DNA of 64,000 bases from Proales similis (taxonomy: Eukaryota > Rotifera > Eurotatoria > Ploima > Proalidae). The translations under genes were made by a program, and so were the position numbers. This document shows, one piece after another, positions 55,394 through 64,000 of this stretch. The stretch is taken from positions 1,054,001 through 1,118,000 of the forward strand of contig JAGVRJ010000003.1 of the NCBI GenBank assembly GCA_019059635.1. Direction: 5' to 3'. Below the pieces are notes generated by a model that was not told the DNA's origin, made no database searches, and worked only from the letters and a program-made list of their open reading frames with translations. Position 1 is the stretch's first letter; each line of letters opens with the position of its first letter.

Positions 55394-58298
55394 CATGGTG
55401 GAACTTAATCAAATCGTAAGCGCACAGTTGAGCATTCCTATCAAAACGTCGCATTCAAATGAGACTGCTTAAATGCACACGCGATTTTCTTAAGCAGGCG
55501 CCTGATTTATGCGCGTCCGATTCGGTTGGGCTGGAAGTCGACTTGCAGCATCCGAACAAACCAGTCAGTCTAACGTGGTCACACATCAATGTATCCGTTT
55601 CGTCAGGCAAGCGTCGTCTTCTCAAGAGAATCCGTCCCAATCAGACTGAGAGCTCAAAGCTGATCATTCAAGACGGTTGCCTATTTCTAAAATTCATTCG
55701 CGTCAAATTGAACAGAAATCTAAACTTGTTCAAAGTGAGCGGAATAGCACGAGCCAAAGAAGTGTTGGCTATCATGGGTGCGAGCGGAGCTGGTAGGATT
55801 CGAAAGCACTGCTTAAGCCACGAAGACATGAACGAAGGGATTGAATCGAAGGCAAAACGACGCTGCTCAATGTGCTCAGCTTTAGGAATCGGCATGGAGT
55901 GAAAATCCAAGGCGACGTGTGCATGAACGGAATCAAAATCGAATCGCTGGACGAGATTGCCGCTATTTCTGGATACGTGCAGCAAGACGACTTGTTCATC
56001 GGCTATCTGACTGTCAACGAACATTTAACATTTCAGGTGCTTGTTTGACATATTCGACGAGTCTGACGTAGAAGCATAATTCACCGAATGCTATTTGAAC
56101 AGGCAATGCTAAGAATGGACCGCTCTACAAGCTCGCGAGAACGAATGGAAAGAGTTAACGAAGCCATTCAAGACGTAAGGAGCACTCTCTTGTTGTTTTG
56201 CTTTTTTTTTCTCGAGTTTAGTTGCACTTGGGTTTGAAGCTGAATTTGAAAAAATGCGAAAACACTGTGATCGGTGTACTTGGACGTAAAGGCATCTCGG
56301 GCGGCGAGAAGCGGCGTTTGGCATTCGCGTCTGAGGTACTTCCTAGAAAAGGCCGTTTTTAGGCCGAAACTTATTTCATTCTTTCAGATAATCACCAACC
56401 CGAGCATTTTGTTTTGCGATGAGCCGACCAGTGGTCTCGACAGCTTCATGGCCTGCTCCATAGCCGAATGCATGCGAACACTGGCCAAGAAGGGCAAGAC
56501 GATCATCTGTACCATCCATCAGCCAAGCAGCGAGATATTCCAAATGTTCGACCAGCTGTGCTTGCTCGCCGAAGGTCGGCTCGCTTACATAGGCGACCTT
56601 GCATCCGCCAACGAGCTTTTCAAATCGTAATCTCTCAATCCAACTCGGAATTCTCTTCGACCTGCATTTATCGTCTCAGAGCCGGTTTCGAAGTGCCCGC
56701 AAATTACAACCCTGCCGACTTTTTCATCAAAAAACTTGCCGTTTTGCCCACTGAACGCGAGAGCTGTATGGCTCAGATTGAGGTGGGACAACCGTGGCCT
56801 AGTTCAAGCTTACGGCCGTAGTCTGAACTGAATTTAAAGAGCATATGTGGTCATTTCAACCAGAGCGAATATAAACGACGTCTTACGTCTGGCATTGACG
56901 CAGTCACTCGAAAAGTCGACTCGGGATCGCACCCACACGACCAAGGACCAACGAATCAGTAAGATTTCTATTTCAATCAGACGAACTGAGCCAAAGAATC
57001 AAATCAAGATGCCTCTAATAGGTACAAGACGTCCTTTATTAATCAGTTTGCCTGGCTCCTATGGCGCAACTTAATCGGCTTGGTCCGCGATCCATTCTCA
57101 TTGCAAATACAAATCATTCAGACAATCGTAGGCTTTTTTCAAAATAACAATTCGACTTTATTCAGTCTCACTGACTTGTCTAAGATCGTCGGCATCATGT
57201 TTGGTCTCATCTATTTGCGTCTAAACTACGATCAAACTGGCCTCAAGGACATAAACGGCCTCTTGTTTTTGATGATCTGCAACAGTGGCTTCTCCAACAT
57301 GTTCTTTGTGGTCAATGTGAGCTCTCATCAATCTATTTGTCTTTTCTTCGATTCCTTCTCATCGGCTGATGCCTCGCTCGTTTCTTGTTGAACAGGTGTT
57401 TCCGCTCGAGCTGCCCGTATTCAAACGAGAGCATGAAAATCGCATGTATCGAGTGTTTCCATACTACATGGCCAAGCTGATCACCGACGTGAGTCTTCTG
57501 CTTTCTTCATTGCTTCGTCTACACTTCAGCTTAAACGATGCAATAGATGCCCAACTTTTTCCTCCTTCCGATCGTCTTCACCAGCATCGTTTACTGGATG
57601 GCCAATTTGAACAGTCAATTTGAACGCTTTGTAATTTGCGTCACAGTTGTAATTCTGGTCGTTCAATGCTCAGCAGCTTTTGGTAAATATCTTGTTTCAG
57701 GCCGTTTTGATTCGATATTGATTGCAGGCGTTTAACTTAAGGAACTCTGATCTCGGTCCTCTCGCCGTCGACCAATGTTGGTACGAGCTTCATATCTCGA
57801 CCTTTTTCGATTTCACTGATCTTAATTTGACAAAGCTCTCGCGCTTTCTGGGCCTGTTCTCGTTCCTTTGATGATATTCAGCGGCTATGTGCTTAGCTTT
57901 GAGTAAGTTTGCCTCTTTTTTAATCTTGTCTCAAAGCGAATGCTCACTCTGCTGGTCTTAAAGTTCCATTCCAGTTTATTTTGTGTGGCTCCGCTACTTG
58001 AGCTGGTTCGGCTACGCAAATGAAATTCTAGTGGTCAACCAGTGGCGTGGCTACCAAAACATCACTTGCGGTGCTGACGAGTTATTCTGTCTCACAAAAG
58101 GAGAGGACGTGATCGAATATTTGGACATTGATGTCGTAAGTGGTCCTCGAACCTGAATAAACTGAACGCATGAACTCAAGCCATCAAAACCGCTACTAGA
58201 ATCGCTATCCATACAACTGGATCGGACTGGCCGGTCTAATACTCCTTTGGCGTCTGTTGGCTTATTTGGTGCTTGCTTTCAAATTTAGACGCAACTAA
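55394..58298 (+). CDS. White-like ABCG half-transporter (copy 1)
   Basis: ABC subfamily G half-transporter that dimerises at a membrane to export small molecules; White-type members carry pigment precursors and other metabolites. About 17 short exons, roughly 55394-55414, 55498-55675, 55736-55792, 55852-56036, 56103-56174, 56222-56335, 56388-56625, 56680-56782, 56864-56958, 57022-57127, 57167-57317, 57399-57489, 57548-57681, 57741-57780, 57832-57902, 57962-58137 and 58200-58298. The ATP-binding domain has Walker A GASGAGKTT (split by an intron), Q-loop YVQQDD, signature [10 protein letters not shown], Walker [13 protein letters not shown] and the TIHQPSS switch. The membrane domain has six segments, including [20 protein letters not shown] and the White-like [20 protein letters not shown]. 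The extracellular loop holds Cys near [11 protein letters not shown]. It ends KFRRN. The start is chosen at the ATG before exon MVELNQI; an earlier exon cannot be excluded. Confidence 0.87.
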
Positions 58299-58393
58299 TT
58301 AGCCGATTAATTGCGTCAGTCGTTAACAAGCCGGGCGAAATCAGAAGCACACAAGTGGGAATTGGATTCTACCGAATGGCGCGCGTTCGATTT

Positions 58394-58403
58394 TTTATTT
58401 ATT
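58394..58403 (-). promoter_or_regulatory. Poly(A) signals of PSMD11
   Basis: Two overlapping AATAAA copies on the minus strand (TTTATTTATT on plus), about 105 bases past the PSMD11 stop. Confidence 0.55.
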
Positions 58404-58420
58404 TTGAATGAACGAATTTT

Positions 58421-58426
58421 AATAAA
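58421..58426 (+). promoter_or_regulatory. Poly(A) signal of ABCG copy 1
   Basis: TTTTAATAAATCG lies about 125 bases after the ABCG stop codon, inside the 3' flank of the convergent PSMD11 gene. Confidence 0.55.
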
Positions 58427-58505
58427 TCGATAATTATGTTGAAACACGAGTTAGATTGAGGAATAGTGAGAGAGACGGGCAGTAGTGAGCATTGTTGTGC
58501 GATTC

Positions 58506-60379
58506 TCATGAGAGCTTCTTTACTTTCGAATATAGCGCGTCGACCACTTTGCCCATGTTCTGAATGATGGACAGGGAATTCTCGTACACAAGGTCAACGG
58601 GCTTGGCCTCGAACAGAATGAGAGAGTCGGTGCCCTGGTCCAATATGCCTTCGATTCGTTCCAATTCATTTCAAATTAATCAGATCGCCGACTGACTTAA
58701 GTTGTGCTTACCGCTCAGCTTTTTGTCCAGAATCATTTGTGACAATTTGCGTTCAATTGTGTCCTTTTTTGATGGGTTTTTAGATCAGGCGTCACTTGAG
58801 CCTTGTTCATCCCACTTACTCGAGGCAGCTTGATCAAGCCGGCTATGTGGTCAATTTGAACTTTGGAAAAGGGCTCGATGATTCGCGATAAATTCTGCTC
58901 GAGCAGTTTATCGTACAGCGCGTCCAGATGGGATCGAACAAACGGATCGTTCAAGAGTTCAACTTTGTAGTTCTCAAGCGTCTATTTGATTTCAGCCGCT
59001 GAATTTGAATGAAATTCATTGCCTGGTCGGTTTGGCCACTTACTTTCTGGAAATCGGCAAGCGAACGCTTCTCGCTCGCAGCGGCAATCGATTTCATTGA
59101 TTCTATTTCACGTCCGGCATATTTGAGCGCCAATTTGCCACTTATCAGAGAGCCGATGTCTTCAGCACTTGAACAGAGCAACAAACGAGCTCAGACAGAG
59201 GCTGTTTATGGGTCAACAAGAGCTCCTTACGCGTTCATTAGTATTTTGCACAAGAGCATGTATTTGAGGGCCACGATTGCCTTTGGATGATCGATCGAGT
59301 CGTATCCTTCGAACGCCTCGTAAAAGTAGGAAAACGCCGTCTTGAAGTCTTTGTCATCGCTGGCATGCAGAATTCCTTAAAAAACAGACGAATATTCTCT
59401 CTTCATGCGTCCGGCTCGGGCCATTTAGTCTTTACGCACCTGACTGCAGGTCCAGACTGGCCTGAAGCTTGGGCGCGCAGTAAATTCCATTGGCCGTAGT
59501 TCGAGCGGAAGTGAGCGAAGCCCTGTCGAGCAAACGTTAATCATCGGCACAATGGTCATTGAATCATTCGAGAAAAGCCAACCTTGCTTTTGAAAGGTTG
59601 CTAAGAGCGTAGAAAGTTTTACTCTCCAGCAACTGAACCTCCACGAGCAGCTGTTTGTCATCGAGTTTTTTCAGCTCTTTCAATAGCTGAGCGCCTAGTT
59701 AGAGTCGAGTTTATTGCAGTTCGAGCTGCGTTTCTTGAATTCTCTGTTCACTCACTCAAGCTGACAGCTTCTGTGTACTTTTCGTTATCGAAATAGAGGC
59801 CAATAAGACGAGCTTCGAGTGCCTGTCTCAGAAAAGTTCGATTCTCGCTTTTTGCCCATTCAATGTTCTCTGCGCAGAGGCGAATCTAAATTGAGAATTT
59901 GTTGACTCTTGCCTTCAGCAAACTGCTTGAACTAGACTCGACCCTACCTCATCGCCGGTACCAGCCTCCATGTCCAAAAACACGTCGACCAAGTTTCTGA
60001 CCAGTTTTGCCGCTTTGGCTTTGCTCACCATGGCCAAAAAGGGCCGAGTGAACTTGATAAGTTCGGCCAGCTCTGGTTGAAGTGCATGAGCACCCATTTG
60101 AGTCAAACGTGTTGTTCGATCCTTACCTTTGGCTTTTTTGGTCTGTGAGAATAGAGAAGCAAGCTCGAGAATGGCCTGCTCTCGTATTTGAATGCCTTCT
60201 TCGTCTGTAGATGCTACCTCCTTGCTAACTTTAGGACGCGAGTGTTTGCTTATGCAATCTGTTGGGAGCGAGGGGTGGACGAGTCAAGTTGACCTACCCA
60301 ACGGATGTAGAATGGCGAACGCGCTCTCGTAGTTCTTTGCTGCCATGTATGCCTGCGCTTGTTCCAAATCCTGCTCCAT
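58506..60379 (-). CDS. PSMD11: 26S proteasome lid subunit PSMD11/Rpn6
   Basis: PCI-domain lid subunit that bridges the 20S core and the regulatory particle of the 26S proteasome. About eleven exons: 60379-60298, 60260-60127, about 60081-59950, 59889-59760, 59690-59585, 59510-59440, 59375-59240, 59164-59043, 58983-58820, 58765-58712 and 58655-58506. The protein starts [20 protein letters not shown] and follows the family throughout: [70 protein letters not shown], then the PCI segment [21 protein letters not shown] and the C-terminal helix [20 protein letters not shown]. About 420 residues, as usual. Positions of the middle exons are approximate. Confidence 0.93.
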
Positions 60380-61054
60380 TTTATTACTCGATTCAAATGG
60401 CTAGTTTTCCGACCGATTGGGATCTGTGACAAATAGTCAAGATGAGATGAATTCAAGTCGAATAAACGCGTTTAAAATGTGCGGGCTAGTCAGCGCTGTC
60501 GAGCTGAGCCGGCGCACGTACTTTCAATTCGCTTACTAATTTAAGAAGAAACTTAAGCAACGTGCGCGCCAAGTGACACCACTAGTCGTGTCTAAAATCG
60601 GTCTGTTTCTCGTCCCCATTGATTTCACAGAGAATTTCGCTTCTTTTTTATCGACTTGTGCCCATTTCCAAGTGTTCTTCCTTCGCTTGCTTTGCACATG
60701 AACAACTCGAGCTGCACATGAGCACTCGAGTTGGTTTAGTTTTGCATGTTCAAGGAGACTTTATAGGGAGTCTGGGAATCGTCGTGTCTTTGTTGTTTTA
60801 AAGCTTTTCGCAGATTAGAATGCAATCGCTCTTTCAATCGACGACGTCGTAATGTTTAAGAGACACAGAGCAAAGGTGCTTGTGATGTCAACACGCCCCT
60901 TCGAAAAGCTGTTTTTTTCAACATTAAATTAAGAATGGTTGCTCGGCAGCGTGAATAATCTCATGGCTTGCTGCGCTAGATGTGCGCAAGCAACTCGATC
61001 AAAATCTTGGAAAAAAGTTGAGAACGCAAACTACAGACTAGAAGAGAAGGTGAA
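60380..61054. promoter_or_regulatory. Bidirectional interval between PSMD11 (-) and FAM221A (+)
   Basis: About 675 bp between divergent starts. No coding exon is supported; a plus-strand frame at 60619-60801 looks random. It presumably holds both promoters. Confidence 0.5.
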
Positions 61055-62295
61055 ATGGCAGGAAGAAGACCGCCCGGCGAGTATATGAATTTCGGTCCAA
61101 ACGCGGCCAAGGCGGTTGATGACTACTGGGAATACTCGAGGTAGCTAGCCCTTGAGGTATAGGAAGACCTGAAAATGAATCCTTTGTGCATCTCTCAGAA
61201 TTGTGGGCAACGATGACGGCGGAACCCCATTCACGCCCGAAGAGTATGAAAATTACAAACGCGAAGTGCTTCCGATGCGTCTGAAAAATCGAGTTTATGT
61301 GTCGTGGACCAACTCGACCGGCATGGACTGTGTAATGGTCGGGCCGGAGACTCCGTGCTTTTGTCGACATAGATACCGACAGCATCAAACCGATTTCAAA
61401 GACCTGCCCAAGTCCGGCCCGATTCTGCTGCCTTGCCGTGAAGCCGGATGTCCTTGTTCCTCATTTGCTTATGTTCCACGCAACGGCTCCCAGCCGGTTC
61501 GATGCAATTGCAAGCACACATCGGACGAGCACAAAGCGGGCAAGCCGTTCACCTGTCAAAAAGGTTTCGCTTTTCTCACAGATTTTGTCCAATCGGCCTT
61601 TCATAGTTCTTCTTTATCTTCTTAAGCCGGCTGCAAGTGCAATCAGTTCAGAAGCTCGTACACGTGCAGTAAGCAGCTGCTTCAAGTTATAATTACAAGC
61701 GATTCGTTAATCTAGACCAACGAGACAAGATTGCGGAGAGCCTGCGCATGTCCACGTGACCGTAGTTGAAACAAGAGAACAACGAGAAGCGCGAGGACAC
61801 CCAGTTGGTGCCCACGATGTTCCCTATCAGGCTATGGGAGGCATAACGGGCTTCAGTTCGCTGGCTGATGGCTACATGCGACTCGATCCCTCTGGCAGAG
61901 GTATTAAGAACTAGTTCATGGTTGAATTCAAGCTCAAAATCGACTTGATTTGTTCGATTCAAGGCCGACCTGTTGATGATTTTTTCAATCAACCAACGAG
62001 CAGTTCGGACCATCCGTTTCTTAAGCAGTACGCGCATCTGGACAAGTCAGATGGCGGACGTTCGGCCATGCGTCAGCCAAACGAGACCGAGCTGGATTAT
62101 TATGAACGACGCTATCAGGAGCGAGTAATAATCCTTCTTGACATCTTTGTAGTAGGATTCATTTTACTTTTATTTGTCTGATAGCAAAAAGCCGAGCGCA
62201 GTTCGAAGCCTAAGCCAATTCAATCGAGCCCATATGATTCGGACGCACAGCTAAGCAAGGGAGCTCGTCGGCCGCCTGCTGGCAGCCGTAGATAA
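61055..62295 (+). CDS. FAM221A: FAM221A-like protein
   Basis: Conserved animal protein of unknown biochemical function, rich in Cys/His pairs that probably bind metal. Exons about 61055-61140, 61199-61562, 61628-61670, 61730-61901, 61964-62127 and 62185-62295. It starts MAGRRPPGEYMNFGPNAAKA. Family landmarks: FTPEEYENYKREVLPMRL, VGPETPCFCRHRYRQH, CPCSSFAYVP, RCNCKHTSDEH, a Cys-rich patch continued through NCGEPAHVHVTVVETREQRE, and GAHDVPYQAMGGITGFSSL with DGYMRLD. The acceptor ACAAG|ATTGCGGAG near 61730 is chosen because it restores the conserved Cys/His patch; an acceptor 16 bases earlier gives an early stop. AATAAA follows at 62351. Confidence 0.85.
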
Positions 62296-62350
62296 GGCCT
62301 TGTTGTTTAGGACGAGCGATAGCAAATCACGTTTTATTTTTTAATTATTT

Positions 62351-62356
62351 AATAAA
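62351..62356 (+). promoter_or_regulatory. Poly(A) signal of FAM221A
   Basis: ATTTAATAAAAGAG about 56 bases after the stop codon. Confidence 0.6.
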
Positions 62357-62505
62357 AGAGAGCATCGTTCAGCAGTTCAAGGGCCAGACCATGACAGCGA
62401 GCGTCTTATCAAGGCTTTTTTTTCATTTTTTTTGGTTCAAGATAAGCGGCTGGTGGCTTGCGAGTCATGTGCGGACTTGTTATTACTTAATTAAGCGTCG
62501 TCTGA

Positions 62506-64000
62506 ATGACAATCGAGACAATCGTGGCCGCAAATTTCATTCGAAAAGTTTCACCCATAATGAGCGATCAGGCATACAAAATTGACTTGGACGAGTCACA
62601 GAGAATCATGTTCAGCTGGGAAGGCATCAATGCCAATTTGGTCGAGCAGAAAAGCTTGTTTCGTAAAAGCCCAAAGCAAACGTCGCAGCGTTCGTTTATT
62701 CTTAGCAACATCAATGGAATCGCTCGTCCGGGCGAATTGCTCTCCATCATGGGTGCGAGTGGAGCAGGTTGGTATCGCCGGTCTAGAAAGTGGCCATTTT
62801 CTAATAGGGTTTCTCTTCAGGCAAAACGACTCTCCTCAACATACTTACGTTTCGCAAGCAAAATGACCTAAGCATCACAGGCAGCGTGAAGCTGAATGGC
62901 GAGACGGTCACTTCTGGTGCTCAAATCGCAGCCATTTCGGGCTATGTCCAACAAGAGGATCTATTCTTTGGAACCCTCAAAGTAAAAGAGCACTTGAAAT
63001 TCCAAGCCATGCTCAAGCTGGGCAAGTCGGCAACCAAAGAGGAGAAACTAGCCCGCGTGGAGAAAGTGATGAACGACGTAACTTTCGCTCATTTCAATCA
63101 ATTCCTTCTTGAGTTGACCAATATTTTTAGCTCAACTTGAAAAAATGTGAAGACACCCTGATCGGAAGCGTGCAGCTGGGCATCAAAGGCATTTCGGGCG
63201 GAGAAAAGCGTCGACTCGCCTTTGCTTCTGAAATCCTCACGGATCCGAGCATTCTGTTTTGCGACGAGCCCACCAGTGGTCTGGACAGCTTCATGGCCCA
63301 GTCGATTGTGGAGGCCATGCGCAATCTGGCCCAGCAAGGTCGCACAATCATCTGCACCATCCACCAGCCGAGCAGCGAGATATTTGATAAATTTGATCGC
63401 TTGTGTTTGCTTGCCGAGGGCAGACTTGCCTACATTGGCGATTTGCCCCAGGCTCATCAGTTTTTCGCTTCCAACGGCTTTGTCTGTCCTACAAATTACA
63501 ACCCGGCTGACTATTACATCAAAACTCTGGCAATTTCGCCCGCAGATCCGCCCAAGTCGCGTGAAATTGTTCAATCTGTTTGTGACTCGTTTGAAAACTC
63601 AGAGCTCAACAAGCAGCTGAAACACGAATTGACTGTGGTCGCCGAGAACTCTTCCAAGTCAAAGAGTCTGAGTTCACTTGACCGATTGGGGTGAGTTTAA
63701 CTCGACTTGAAATTTCGCCCTCTTGAAATTCATCCAACTGTTGGAAAGCTACAAATCAAACTCGTTCACCCAGATGAGATGGCTTCTGTGGCGAAGTTTG
63801 ATAAGCACTGTTCGAAACCCGCTGGAGACAAAAATCACTTTGACCCAGACGATTGTAACGAATCATTTCTCATTTTCCTTTTTGAATCTCTCAATCTGAC
63901 AAGCTCCTCAATTTGATTTCTGGTTAGTTCACAGCCGTTTTGTTTGGTCTTATCTTTTTGCGCTTGAGCTACGATAATATCGGCGTGCAGAACATAAATG
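62506..64000 (+). CDS. White-like ABCG half-transporter (copy 2), partial, continues right
   Basis: A second ABCG gene closely related to the one at 55394. Exons about 62506-62768, 62821-63078, 63131-63692, 63751-63857 and 63929 to the edge. The ATP-binding domain is complete: GASGAGKTT across an intron, [42 protein letters not shown] and [17 protein letters not shown]. The first membrane helices begin MRWLLWRSLISTVRNP and VLFGLIFLRLSYDNI. Compared with copy 1 it has fewer introns in the ATP-binding domain, where the signature and Walker B exons are fused. Start is ATG 62506, or 62560 (MSDQAYKIDLDE), which has a slightly better family fit. The 3' half lies outside the window. Confidence 0.87.

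Noticed and set aside
61675-61750. FAM221A stop at the acceptor TCTAG|ACC
   Set aside because: That junction gives a stop after about 15 codons and loses the conserved Cys/His patch; the acceptor at ACAAG|ATTGCGG restores the family sequence.

Overview
The window is nuclear DNA from an invertebrate animal. Genes are split by many short introns (about 50-70 bp, GT-AG) and packed closely on both strands, with AATAAA signals near the stop codons. The muscle genes point to a protostome, because the kettin layout of Ig domains joined by conserved Asp-Glu-Thr-Pro / Asn-Pro-Asp linkers is known from arthropods and nematodes. CEP44 and FAM221A suggest an animal that keeps centriole or cilium genes. 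I cannot name the species.

Minus strand, about 45 kb down to 1: a head-to-tail cluster of giant sarcomeric Ig proteins. (1) A kettin-type gene (44905 to 25859, about 37 exons, about 5,370 residues) has an N-terminal block of spectrin-like helices and about 31 Ig domains. (2) A second Ig gene (24325 to 19858) has Ig domains on both sides of an acidic, Glu/Ser/Gln-rich stretch of about 450 residues; its 5' end is unresolved. (3) A titin/sallimus-like gene runs from 18410 off the left edge. It encodes a Ser/Arg-rich N-terminus, an Ig, about 35 copies of a 47-residue charged repeat in one 5.2-kb exon, divergent Igs, about 88 copies of a PEKK(A/Q)E hexapeptide (PEVK-like), eight Igs in AT-rich exons, and then nearly three almost identical copies of a 2055-bp, six-Ig, five-exon unit.

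Right part, 45.7-64 kb: ordinary cellular genes. In order: an LRR protein with a death-domain-like C-terminus (+), mitochondrial ribosomal protein mL46 (-), TFIIA gamma (-), CEP44 (+), a White-like ABCG half-transporter (+), proteasome subunit PSMD11/Rpn6 (-), FAM221A (+), and a second White-like ABCG transporter (+) cut by the right edge. Several neighbours are divergent pairs sharing short promoter regions, and ABCG/PSMD11 converge with probably overlapping 3' ends.

The unusual part is the muscle cluster: two internally homogenised spring regions, a recent multi-exon tandem amplification, and a possible alternative 3' end joining kettin to the downstream Ig gene. Exon boundaries were read by eye from splice consensus and reading frame, so allow a base or two of error.
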